Shown here piece by piece: positions 11,970-22,813 of a stretch of DNA of 64,000 bases (position 1 is its first letter; every line of letters begins with the position of its first letter). The notes under the pieces are model-generated. The model made no database searches, was not told the DNA's origin, and saw nothing but the letters and a program-made list of their open reading frames with translations. A program made the translations under genes and the position numbers. This DNA is from Diploscapter coronatus (taxonomy: Eukaryota > Nematoda > Chromadorea > Rhabditida > Rhabditidae), in the NCBI GenBank assembly GCA_964036155.1, contig OZ038422.1:85955201-86019200 (forward strand). Reading direction: 5' to 3'.

Positions 11970-14480
11970 ATGAAGAAAAATGTTCTGAAGGAGAAGAAGA
12001 GACGGCAGGAAGATGAGAAGGCGGCTGCCGATCGCCTGGCTGACGAAGAATGGAGGGCACTCCAGAAGCTGGAGAATGTTCAGGTAGGTTTTCTTGAATA
12101 CTTAAACTTACGATAAACAAAATAGTAATAGCTAGCATATTAGTCTGAGTACAACTGATCCTCAAAACAACTTGCTAGAGAGCATAACATTTTACTCTTT
12201 CTAATTTCAAGTCTCCATTATTGGAGTTATTTTTTTTTAGAAAGTACCTCAAAAAGGCGTTTTACAAGCACTAATCAATTTATATGCAATTATCTTAAAT
12301 CATATATTCTGGAGAATATCTTTGTTTCATGTTAGGACTGAGACAAGTCGAACAATGACAATGGATTATAAATTGAATTTGCAGATTACTGAACAAGTGC
12401 CCTGTACGAAGCCGGTCAGAAGACTCTGGGAGCTGTCGACCGAGGATTCGGTTGTAAAAATGGAAAGGGAGCAGGCGCAGCGATATGCCACTTCCTTCAA
12501 AATCGAAGCGAGATCCTACGGAAAGGTTAGTGATATGATCGACTATGGAATTGAGTTGCTAATATAATTTGTTCTCGTTACTAGCTCGACAAAATGCAGA
12601 CAATAAGGCATAAAAAAGTTGCAATTTAATCACTGCCAATGATTTTTGCTTGTATTAGTTTATGACGAAATGATATACTCAAATTACTCGACCATGTATG
12701 ATAATAATCACGATTTTGTGTGAAAGTATTCAATATTTTGATTTAGCTTACTCACGTGAAGAGTAGGAATAGCGGCATGGAAATTGCTGCATCGTCACTA
12801 AACTAGTGCGATAAGGTGGAATGACGATTTTATTTTAGGCACCGAAATCTACACCCAAAAGTTGGTTGCGTCAAATCGGAAAGGTGCTTGTCCATTTCGT
12901 AGCTCCTCAACCGTATACCATGGAGTACGTCCAGATACTTTCAAAAATAGACGCTCTAAAATCGGTAAGCTAACAAAATTATTTAGAATAATAAGTAGAA
13001 ATCATCATTTACAATATAACTCACAACATTTCATTTTTGGGTAAAAAATCAAACAACAAAGCTCCTCTCAGTCAATGTATTCAAATGTGGATATTTCCTA
13101 TATTATCTTACTGTTACGCGTTATTTTGTCGTTTTTCAAAGAAAATTCCGATCCTAGTATTCACATCAGCATTTTTTACCTTCACAATGGAACGTTTCGA
13201 TCTGTTACTCGAATTTCTAACTAATTTTTTTCCAGCACACAATCCGGGTACGTAAATAACGGTTATGAAGTTATAAAGGGCAATGGAGCGTAACTAGACA
13301 AAACTTTTCGTTTTCTGGCTACAGATCTGCGCAGACTGCTCAATCACTCGCAATCATTTCACAAGCGATAGGAAATATTATTACGCAGGTGCCAGAGAAA
13401 AATGAGCTCATAATTTTGCTGTCCGCGTAAAATTCGTGTTCACTTCGAGAGCTAGTTCTTGCCTAATTTTTAAGTAAAATGAAACCCGGAAAAAATTTTA
13501 ACGTGCCAAACATCTAAGTTACACTAATGTCTATCACCAGCTATGATTTTTACCCCGTATGAATAGCCATAAGAAATGTATTTGCGGGGCCTAAGTATAT
13601 AATCAATTTTTAAATCGAATATGTACTATAACTATAACTTTATTTGGAAAATATTTTAATTTTTTAGCTTGAAAATCTCTACGAGTACGAACCCTATGCC
13701 GATGCTGTCATCGACGATATCAACGAAATACACAATGCTGACGTGATGAATTTCGCTGAATATCTCCAACTCATGCTGCAGGAAGGAACATGGGGTGGGG
13801 ATACAGAAATCGCGGCAATTGCCAACTTGTACAACGTACAAGTCGCTGTTCACCACACAAGCCGCAATGGTATGCTTAATAGTAAATTGAAATAACACGA
13901 TTATTTTGTAAAAAAAAAGTAGAAATGATCCTGATCAATATTTTGCATATTACTTATAAATATATGGTTTGCAGCCGAAATGGAACGAAAAGCAATGTGG
14001 GCGTGCAAAGGTCACCCTGGCATTCTTCAGCTCCTGTCGGTAGAGAACCTCGGTCGAGCCATTGGAGCGGAGTTAGAATTGCCAAAAGGAGGATCCGTAA
14101 GTTTAAACATTTTCTTTAATCTGAAAATATCAAAAAGACATTTTTGTGAAGATCTGCCAGTTTATCAAATAATTGAACTAATTTCACTTATCAAAATCTG
14201 AGAAAAGAAGAGAGGAAAGACAGTGATGAGCTTGATGTGATAATTATGACGGTAGATTACATAACGCGGTTTCAGTTGCGAACCTTACTCGAGGCACAGG
14301 GTGCCGAGCAGAGAATCGGGGAGCGGCACGCCGCTATCCTCATGAGGCAAATTATCTCCGCCGTCGATCACATCCACTCCAAAGGCTTCGCCCATTGGTA
14401 AGTCCCCCAAAATTATACTTTCTTACCTTCTAAATTCACGATATCTGTCTCAAAAGATCGGTCAATCTTAAGTTTTCAGA
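11970..14480 (+). CDS. OTU-like domain fused to a truncated protein kinase
   Basis: Exons are 11970-12083, 12385-12525, 12839-12964, a 12-nt microexon 13236-13247, 13335-13388, 13668-13869, 13975-14096 and 14276-14397. The first base after the next acceptor (14480) completes TGA, giving 297 residues. The N-terminus is a charged, coiled-coil-like stretch (KKRRQEDEKAAADRLADEEW). The middle reads like the second half of an OTU deubiquitinase (EYLQLML..GTWGGDTEIAAIANLYNVQVAV), but the expected DGxC catalytic loop is not visible; the aligned place reads DALKSHTIR. From about residue 215 the text is kinase-like: KGHPGILQLLSVEN (helix C to beta 4), LPKGGSLRTLLEA, and MRQIISAVDHIHSKGFAH, ending just where HRDLK should follow. 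So neither enzyme looks catalytically complete. It may be an inactive scaffold or a decaying fusion. The exon at 14821 could extend the kinase frame (see findings). Confidence 0.6.
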
Positions 14481-14843
14481 TGTGTGTTATTGTGTGGCGG
14501 GAAGCGAAGTTCGTCTACCTCCTCGTGGTGCTTCCTGGATATCATGCAAGGGATAGCTGAACGACGAACGACAATTTGATCTATGAAAATCTCAAAATAT
14601 TTACTCATTTTATTTGAAATTGAAAAAGATAATAAATCATTTGTTTTCACGAATTTATTTTCCCACGTTTGTTCTTCATTTTCGCAGGCATTTCTTTTCC
14701 TCGAGCGTAATCACAGGACGCTACGAAGACATTTTATCTTTCGCTTTGTCACGAAGTTGCACTGCTTCGCACTAGTACTTTGTAATGTTTATTTTTTTAA
14801 ATTATTATCCGATTTTTCAGGTTCATTTTCATCGACGCGCAAG
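14481..14843. other. Short non-coding stretch before the WH1 gene
   Basis: It holds a TTTTTCAG acceptor ending at 14820 that precedes the next start codon by 23 nt and could be a trans-splice acceptor. An open frame at 14583-14993 crosses the acceptor and is not supported. Confidence 0.4.
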
Positions 14844-16311
14844 ATGTCAAAGACATTCGTCAAAAAGGACGAGATCACTCAGGTTTTGCAGTCGGGAAGG
14901 TGGGTAGAACATAGAATAAGAAAAACGACGCGATTTTTATCTTTTTTTATTTCGCCGCGAGAAAACTTGGCAGCTAATAGGATAAACAAGTGAAGAATGC
15001 AAGTTGTCAGAAGACGTTATGAAAAGCTTGGTCAAAATTACCCAAATCTTTCATTTTTATTGTGCTGGTCAAACGAAGTAGAAGATCACGTATTGAAAAA
15101 AATGAGAAAAGACGAGAGAGGCAAAGGAAATTGCATACCACCCTTTCTATTATCCCCCGCTGACTTCTTTCTCGGCATTCAAAACGCACTGTATAAGCCC
15201 CCTCTGCGCATAGTCGTGACGCACATTTCTCGCAAGGCCCTCTTTAAAACACGAACTATCACTTCATTTGGCCGATACAATAATTAAAGATCGAAAAGTG
15301 GAAATAAAAAATAGTTTTTTGCTCAGAATGAGGCGCCTATTCACGACATCTTCGCATCTGTTCCGAAAAGAACTCGACCATTGGAAGGAACTCACTGCAA
15401 AGCCCGTCTTCGTTCATCTCTTTCATGACCAGGTTTGAAAGTAGAGGGGTTAGAATTTAAGACTAGAAAAGCTTTGCAGTTGGAAGACGTTACCAAAATG
15501 CTCGCACTCGACGACAATCATCACGTGAGTTTTTGATAAAATAGTATCAGAAAATTGGTTTTATGCGCATATCGTAAGAATATTCCAGATATTATAAACT
15601 AGCCAATTTAGAAGAACTTACAACATAAAAATATAAAATTCTCTATTCTATGTGTTTCACAAAACTTTGAAATAGAAAAGCATCAAAGCTACCTCGCTTT
15701 CACGATTTTTTTTATGAATTTCCAAAATTTGCAGTTGATCGTCAACAACGTGCCGCTGTCATCGAACTTCACAATCTCGTCTCCGAGGTGAAATTGATTC
15801 TCTGATTCAGCTTTGAATGAATTCAAGTTTAACTCGAACTCATTGCAGCCCGTACTTCGTGCACTTCGTCTCGAACAAATTCGACAAGAACTGCGACGTC
15901 TACGGCTTCGGGTTCAAGGAGCCAACCGATATGGAGAAGGTTTGTTATTTTTTGGGAAAATTAGAATAAAACGTGAAATTCTAAAAAAAATATTGAAAAT
16001 GTTGCAGTTCTACAACAGGTTGTCCGAAATCCACTCTTCGGCCATCGCCTCTCTCACGCCGACATTTCACTCAGCAGGTTTGTTATCGCAATAATTTTTG
16101 AAGACATGCAAAAAATGCGTTAAAACTTATTGAAGGTTGGAAAAATTCGAAATTACCGATCTGTTTTCGAGATTTGTGAAAAAGGGACCCGTAAAACGTA
16201 TTTTTAAAATAGTCTTATTTTTCAGGTTCTGCCTGCTCGGGAACGCCCATGAAGCTCTCCTCCCCATCTCCGTTTTCGCCACGCAAATCCGCCTTCAGCA
16301 TTTTCGACTAA
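14844..16311 (+). CDS. Small WH1/EVH1-domain-like protein
   Basis: Exons are 14844-14899, 15327-15432, 15480-15524, 15735-15787, 15849-15939, 16008-16077 and 16226-16311. They sum to 507 nt and 168 residues, with all phases consistent. Residues about 20-130 follow the EVH1 pattern of Homer/Ena-VASP proteins: an N-terminal TTSSHLFRKELDHWKEL, then HLIVNN, then SPYFVHFVSNKF, and the diagnostic VYGFGFKEPTDMEKF ahead of a C-terminal helix. The tail is Ser/Pro-rich (PMKLSSPSPFSPRKS) and could be a phosphorylation or SH3 site. EVH1 domains bind proline-rich ligands in the actin cortex or at synapses. The family is inferred from pattern only. An alternative start is the ATG at 15328. Confidence 0.6.
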
Positions 16312-16934
16312 TGCTCTATCAGGTAAAAAACCGATTTCTAGAAAATTCGACTGAAAAAAGATTATAAACACAATTTATTAAAACTCCGCTTTTAGAAATT
16401 CGATTTTTCCTCTAGATTTTCATCAATTCCTTTATTACGGTAGTTCCTTACGGTTCTTTCGTATCTTTCATTCTACATATTCAATCCCATAATATTAGGC
16501 TCTCTCGCGAGAGAAGCTACCCAAGTGTCTGATGTCAAATTGGCTGATTTCGTGTATTCGGGAGTTTTCGAGTATCGTAATTCCGAATCTGTTCTCCAAA
16601 AGTGCTGACGGTGTCCCGTTAGCACGAGGTATGTAACTTCGATTTTGCCTTCCGTTCGCTGATAGTGAAAGTGGGAAATTAGCAATTTTTCGATGATCTC
16701 ATTTGAATTCGATGATTTCATTCATCATTTCTTGAATTGCATCAACTCATGCTGCTTGCTTTCATTTACTAACTATCAAACTCGCAAGAAAATGTGGAAT
16801 GTGAGTGAACAATCAGTATGAGATGATGCACAATCCAAGAAACGATGAATGAGATCATCGAATTTAACTCGATTTGCAATATGGCAGATTTTTAAAAGTT
16901 CAAATAAGATAATTGAAAAATTTCCGCCTTTAGT
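16312..16934. other. Spacer with a decayed minus-strand coding fragment
   Basis: Apart from the fragment at 16473-16721 no gene is seen. The stretch 16505-16670 forms the left arm of an imperfect inverted repeat with 16935-17095. Confidence 0.4.
16473..16721 (-). pseudogene. Inverted, decayed copy of the fragment at 16935
   Basis: Read on the minus strand, it contains EYTKSANLTSDTWVASLA, aligning with EHTKPSDPASNTWVASLV of the plus-strand ORF at 16935. Upstream the two also align (RTDSELRYSKTPE against ICKHCYSEIPE), but the cysteines are lost here. It looks like the decayed partner of an inverted duplication. Confidence 0.45.
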
Positions 16935-17111
16935 ATGAATGAACAGAAGACAAAATCCAACGTTCCGTATCGTGTTGATGAAACCGTCAGGACTTGTGGA
17001 GAACAGATTTGTAAGCATTGCTATTCGGAGATCCCCGAGCATACAAAACCAAGCGATCCGGCGTCAAACACTTGGGTAGCTTCTCTTGTCAAAACTTCAA
17101 ACTCCTCCTAA
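16935..17111 (+). CDS. 58-residue ORF with a cysteine cluster, possibly an exon fragment
   Basis: An ATG follows a TTTAG acceptor and the frame stays open for 58 codons. The middle reads TVRTCGEQICKHCYSEIPEH, three Cys and a His in a C-x4-C-x2-C arrangement that could bind a metal. An inverted, decayed copy lies at 16473-16721, so selection on the protein or a recent duplication is plausible. I do not recognise the family. It may be a fragment of a larger lost gene. Confidence 0.4.
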   Translation: MNEQKTKSNVPYRVDETVRTCGEQICKHCYSEIPEHTKPSDPASNTWVASLVKTSNSS

Positions 17112-18678
17112 ATACGAGGAAATTAACCGTTTCCTTACTCCTTTTAAATTTTTGATTTGAATTTGGTGTTCATATTTTGTTGACTGTGATTTAGTTTCTC
17201 TGCTAATTTTATGACAATTTACTTTATCTCTACTAGGACTTGCTGAAATTAAAACTTCCCTCTTGTGCGTTTTAAATATTTGCAAACTATTAAAACGTCA
17301 CCTTGTAAGTTTTTTGTTTTTAAATCTTTTTATCGGAATAAATTTGTTCTGATAATCACTTTTTCAATATCCTTATTGCTTCCTCACAAATATTTCGATA
17401 CCACATTTGGTCATGCTAGATGGAATTTGAGAAGCCGCCTAGACTCTCTAAATATAAAATTTAAAGGTGAAATAAGAAAATATAATAGAAGTAATTGCTT
17501 AGGTGTGATCTTTGATAACTATCGGCAGTTCGTAGATGACGGAATGGCGAAACGCTTTTTTATAATTGATGAAATGGAGGAATGGTCTTTTTCCATATGG
17601 TGCCGCGAACTGTGATCTTCGTTTTTTCCATTTCGTAGAAAAATCACATTTGTTCTGTTTTCAGATTGAATATATGCCCGATGCAAGAAGATGTTTTTCT
17701 TCATTCTTTCCTCTCATCTTTCTGCCTCAAGATAAAAGCAGAATTCCTTGCTGCTCAATACGATTAACATAAATTGCTTTTTTATTTTTGATTTTACATT
17801 TTTCGTTTTTATGGTTTAATTACCCAGGTTTGAGATTAATAAGCTGGTATTCCATTGCCAACCTATGCAACTGCCTGATTTTCGCTACACTTGGTTCACC
17901 TCACACAATCTGTCTGCCAACCATCTTCACTATGTAATTATGACGTTTCTAAAAATTATATCAATTAATTTCAACAATACCGACTTATTGTCGTGTCCGA
18001 GTTTATTAACACGTTTCTTCCGGTAGGGTTAGAAATGTTTATTCGGGCTGGGGTACAATAACGACCAAACTTAGCAACTGAGAATAAGGGAGAACGAAAT
18101 AATAGAAAAACGTTGGCTTTTATAGTAGGAGAAGAATGCTTATTAAATAAGATAATTGGATTAATGTCTTTGACACCAGAATCCTTTCCTTATATCAGTG
18201 AAATACAATTATGAAATATGGTAAAACCGTCTGGCTTGATTGTACCGGTTTCTCCCATAAAGTTAAATATCAAATTTGGTTGCACCATGGTTGCCACACA
18301 CATATCGATTAACCGAAAAATAGTTGCACTATTTTCACCAACAATTATTATTCACTAATTCGCTTCTAACATAATTGGAGAACATTTTATGAGTTTAACG
18401 TTTACAGGCGCAAATAAGAAAAACTCCGACATAAATCACATTGCACCAAAATACTTGAAACACCCTGTACATATAGCAGTTAGTACTAAATGAGTAAGTC
18501 ATGTCATTCGTCAATTCTATTTTCTGGATTCCAGCAGCAAAACGTAAATAAAATAATTAATCATTGCACATGACATTAACAAATAAAAATACGATTTGAA
18601 AGTAATACTTACTAATGATGCTTGTTTCGAGGTTTTCTAAAGTATGGATTCACTATCAGTCCTAAGAGGTTCTGGTAG
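17112..18678. other. Spacer, no confident gene
   Basis: A 116-codon plus-strand frame (17265-17615) is the longest open stretch. Its second half is compositionally more protein-like than its T-rich first half, but I find no motif, signal or splice partner that would support it. Confidence 0.4.
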
Positions 18679-18686
18679 TATAAAAG
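18679..18686 (+). promoter_or_regulatory. TATA box of the secreted-peptide gene
   Basis: TATAAAAG lies 70 nt upstream of the ATG at 18749, leaving room for transcription start about 30 nt downstream and a short leader. This is the clearest TATA box in the window and suits a strongly or inducibly expressed small gene. Confidence 0.6.
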
Positions 18687-18748
18687 TGGAAAAATTTCGA
18701 TTCTATGAAGGAATCAAGTCTATTCAATTCTAAAGGAAAACCCAGAAA

Positions 18749-18907
18749 ATGGCTGGTCAATTTGTCAAATTGCTCACTTTTGCCTTGGTCATTTCCGTCC
18801 TAATCTATGCGGCGATGGCTAAACCTGCATGCGGACAGGATGCACACGGAAATATCAGTTGTTCCACCTATTGTCTTCCTGATGGTACTTGTGTGGGAAA
18901 GAAATGA
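18749..18907 (+). CDS. Small secreted cysteine-rich peptide, 52 residues
   Basis: An intronless ORF with a classic signal peptide: Lys7, then a hydrophobic core LLTFALVISVLIYAA, and a cleavage site after AMA (residue 24). The predicted mature peptide has 28 residues with four cysteines (28, 38, 42, 48; spacing C-x9-C-x3-C-x5-C), allowing two disulfides, and a basic end VGKK. The gene is framed by TATAAAAG at 18679 and an AATAAAG signal near 19009. Short basic disulfide peptides of this kind in nematodes are often host-defence or signalling peptides, but I do not recognise this one and assign no function. Confidence 0.75.
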   Translation: MAGQFVKLLTFALVISVLIYAAMAKPACGQDAHGNISCSTYCLPDGTCVGKK

Positions 18908-20076
18908 AAGAGGAATGCCTGCATTTATTCTTTATATTCTGAGTATTAGTTTTCACATCATACATTTATACAATGTATATTTTGTTTTATTTGTTTCAAG
19001 CATAAAACCAATAAAGGTATTATGATATTGTAATACGATCTGTACAATAGTCATTCGTTATAAAAATGAAGAGTGAATGTCAGGATGGACCAAAGTCGGT
19101 GTTTCCAGGGCCCGCCGATTGGGCTGATTTTTACGTACTCTATCCAATTTTTGACGTTGATTCTTATGCTGCTAAATAATTTGTAGTAAAAATTTTATTT
19201 TAGGGAATCTGTAAAATTATGCTGGAGCGCCTTGTGATTCAAATTTAACCGAACTTCATCTCATCCGTACCACTAAAAGTGGCCATCTTACATCGTAAAG
19301 TTAGGGTATATTCTGAAAGCATTTTACTCCCAGATTCAGAATATAAGAACTATGAATGTAGGATGGCCAAAATTAAAATCTACTTTAACCTTTCGACCTA
19401 CGACCATAGTTATGTGTATAAAATTGCATTTTAAATATAAGTTTATCATTTATTTAAGAATAGAATGTGTAGTCTTATCGAATTCTGTCAGAAAAGGCTA
19501 CATTGTAGTCTGCTTTACAAATCCATTGGCATACACGGAAATTGATCAATTCGATTTTATCAAGTGGTTGGAAATTTATTCTTTGCAAGATTCAACGACT
19601 TGTTGTTTTTTAATAGTAATTATTCGTTTGTTCCAATTTTATTCGAATTTATTATGATTTCGTTTCATTAATAGTTGTAATTACAGAAGGCCAATAAAAT
19701 TTATTGAATGTTCCAAATTTCTCGAAATTAATCAATGATTCGATTTTATTAATGCATTTCTGTTTGTGGTTTTATCGTGCTACTTGCCCAAACTTATCTG
19801 GATTAGCTTCAAAATAGTATTGTTGGTGCCGGAATCTTGGAGATCGAAAACGAGGGGAAAAAGAATGGGGATTTTAGGGCCAGTCTCTCTCCTTTTGCGT
19901 GCTATTTCTCGATTTTCTCATCACTAGAAATAACTGTGCATCACTTTACACGTCCTCCAGATTTCGGCATCAATAATATAAGTCAGCTCAAAGTTCTATT
20001 ACATTAATGAGCTAATCTCGCGACATACATCAGTATATCTCAACAAATCTACGTTTAGCATTTTTAGTTTCAGAAA
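18908..20076. other. Spacer between the peptide gene and PEX12
   Basis: It contains the 3' end of the peptide gene, a 90-nt hairpin (19280-19369) and a 101-codon AT-rich open frame (19352-19657) without motifs that overlaps the hairpin. A TTTTAGTTTCAG acceptor tract ends just before the PEX12 ATG. Confidence 0.45.
19280..19369 (+). repeat. 90-nt imperfect hairpin
   Basis: The outer arms TGGCCATCTTACAT and ATGTAGGATGGCCA pair, as do the inner arms ATATTCTGAA and TTCAGAATAT, around a 17-nt loop, with a mismatched middle. The size fits a miRNA precursor but also a tiny MITE. The central internal loop is large for a miRNA. Confidence 0.45.
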
Positions 20077-22449
20077 ATGTCCACCTCAGTGCACAATGCT
20101 CACCTCCACTCTATCGGAGTCGCCCCAGATGACCAACCAACGATATTCGATATTTACTCCCAGGAAAATCTGGCTTCATCAATAAAACCAGCTCTAAAGC
20201 ATATCATGAAGGTATTTTTAAATTATCTTTAAAATTTTGCTCGCTTCTGCTTTTCTCATTATTTTTTTTTTTTTTAAATAGTGAGCTTTTAAAGAAGGTA
20301 TTTTTATTTTTTTAGTTTCTAACAGTCACAAACCCCATGCGATTTGCTCCGTTTCTGAAAAATTTCGATGAATATTACCTGGCTTTCGATATGGTGCTTC
20401 AGAATTATTTCCTGAAGAAATACGGTTTGTAATTTTTTATTTCGAATTTTTCTGAAATACAATTTCAGGAGCCTCGTTTTCGGAGAACTTTTACTCGATG
20501 AAACGAATCGTACAAGGCAGTGCTAAAATGCCCATGGAATTGAGGGATCGGATTCGGTGTCTGGCGATTCTGGTAAAATATTCTTTGTATTGTTATTATT
20601 TCCCAAAAGAACGCAGAAATTCGAAGACTAATATTTAATCAAAAATTGATTTATTTGTTAAATTTTAAAACCTACAAAAAAACTTCATTCAGGTACTATG
20701 GCCCTACGTTCATGATAAACTCGACTCATTTGCAGATAGATGGAAGGAGTTGCTTGATTACCGACAGTGGGCTCATTGCGTAATTATTTACCCTAAAATT
20801 TTGTAATTACCTAAAGATTTAGTCTCCAAAGGACAAACTAAAGAAGATTTTCTTAGCGATTTGGCCGTGGTTCAAATCATTTATGGTCTTGATTAAGATT
20901 TTGCTAAATTTGGGGTAAGTATGGATCAAAAATTAAAAAAAAAATCTTTTATTGAAGTTAAGAAACCTCTCCTTTCGTTAGATGCAATTTCTATTAAAGA
21001 AGATCTTTCACGTTAACAAAATATAGGATTTTAGGTACCTAACAAGTAGAACCACAATTCACTCGCCGTTTTTGTGGCTAGCTGGAGTGAGGCTGGAAAA
21101 GTTGACGGCAGCCGATATTGAATCATTTGAATCAATCCCTATTCATTTGAGACAATCTGGGTAAGTCTTCTCTTCAATTTATATCTTTGTGTACGACAAT
21201 AATATTCGTTTCAAATTCTAAGAACAGAAAATATACTTTTGTGGGAGATAGTGAGTCGTGGTGGTATGGCCTCAGAGACAAAAATGATACGTCATATAAG
21301 TATATAAAATATCTTTCAAACTATTAAAGCAGGCAGATTTAAATCAATAAAATATTTACACTAGCGGCAACTTCGTTATAATTTAAAAAAGCAACTATTC
21401 CAGAATCCTAAACCGTTTCTGGCGCTTCATCCTCGGACTTCCCGGTGTTTTGTCACGACTATTTGCGTACTCGCTATTCTTCTTCCAATTCATCGACTAC
21501 CTCTACAATTCCGATATGGGGAATACGATTTTGAAAAAGAATGCCTTGTGGACTCCGCCTCCCGCACCACATAAGGTAAAATTATAGTCTAATTTAAAAT
21601 AAAGGACTCGGGAGATTTTATCTTATTTTTCCTAAAGAATTACCATTTATTTAATTGATGCTTTTGTTATAGAGAATAGAATTGGTCTACTTTAACATAT
21701 AAGATCATGGTCTTCTACTTTTAATTGTTTTAAATATCGCCCTTTATTGAGTGGGCATATTTTTCATAGGAGATAGTTCTATAGTTATTTTCGATCTTCA
21801 TGAAAGGAACTTCTAGTTTATAAGGATCCTTAATTTCGAAGAATTCCTAATTTAGGGGCACTTTCATCTTGATTCATATTTTAAGATGATTTTTCAGCTA
21901 CTATCAGAAGCCGAAGTCCTATCGCTAGACACTTACAAGTGTCCTCTGTGCTTGAAACGAAGGGTCAATGATACGGTTTTGTCAGTTTCCGGTTACGTCT
22001 TCTGTTTCAACTGCATCGATACACATGTGAAGAGATATAATGCGTAGGTTTTTGGTCTCCTTCCACATTCACACCCACTGTTTTCTCTTCCCCTACCTTC
22101 CTCTCCTACTTCTCAAAAAGTGGGTGTGGAATACAAGAGGCCGCTAGAAATTAGTGGCATTTCTAGCCCATTTTGATCCATATTATTTTGAAACATAAAC
22201 AATTCTCACGAATTCTATCATCCATTATTTGAACCATATTTATTACAAAAAATCATTATGTTTCAAAATTTCACACGTTTGGCAAAAAATAAAATAATTG
22301 CTACATACCTGGTCTAGAGCTATCGAGAAATTAATGATAATACCTATAAAATCATAAAATCTTTAAAATAAGAATGACTTGCTTTCAGGTGCCCTGTAAC
22401 TGGTCTGGCCTCGAATAATCAGCAACTCATAAGGCTTTACATTCAATGA
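20077..22449 (+). CDS. pex12: Peroxisome assembly protein PEX12 (RING E3 subunit)
   Basis: Peroxin-12 is a peroxisomal membrane RING protein that, with PEX2 and PEX10, ubiquitinates the import receptor PEX5 so that it can be recycled. Exons are 20077-20211, 20316-20424, 20469-20572, 20693-20779, 20823-20914, 21035-21160, 21404-21575, 21898-22043 and 22389-22449. They sum to 1032 nt and 343 residues, with all phases consistent and close to the usual length. The N-terminus has [20 protein letters not shown], typical of the family. Hydrophobic segments lie around [14 protein letters not shown] and [20 protein letters not shown]. The C-terminal RING-like domain runs from residue 290: CPLC, then YVFCFNCI, then ACPVTG at 324-329. 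As in PEX12 generally, some zinc ligands of a full RING appear absent. The nematode name would be prx-12. Confidence 0.95.
22054..22142. repeat. Inverted-repeat element, family B
   Basis: It lies in PEX12 intron 8. The right arm GTGGGTGTGGAATACAAGAG mirrors a diverged left arm (CCTTCCACATTCACACCCAC). The C/T-rich centre CCCCTACCTTCCTCTCCTAC recurs in the copy at 52423. Confidence 0.65.
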
Positions 22450-22757
22450 ATCATTTATTTTTCTTAAGCGACTCGTATTTATTCTTGTAAATATGCAATG
22501 AATCAGAATAAAAATAACTCTCCTCCTTCAGAGTTCATTTTTTATTTTGCAAGTATCTCAGAAGCCAAACATTATGAACTTTTTTATTTTCAAGCTTATT
22601 TTTTTATATTCCAACCATTCTTAAAGTCTTATTTCTCAATGCTGAATGAAAGTTAACTTTCTGCCAAAATTGTAATCTTTAATTTTTTCACATAGCGGAA
22701 GTCGGCTGGTACAAGCGAGCAAAATATCCCCGAAAAAGTCAAGATTCGAGAAATATC

Positions 22758-22813
22758 GCGTGTTTTTGAGAGAGCCGAGAAAAATTCCCGATGTCCTCTC
22801 AGAAAAACACGCT
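22758..22813. repeat. Short hairpin
   Basis: GCGTGTTTTTGAGAG pairs with CTCTCAGAAAAACACGC across a 25-nt loop. It may be the core of a small inverted-repeat element. Confidence 0.5.

Noticed and set aside
17265..17615. 116-codon ORF
   Set aside because: Longest frame of its region but no motif, repeat support or splice context.
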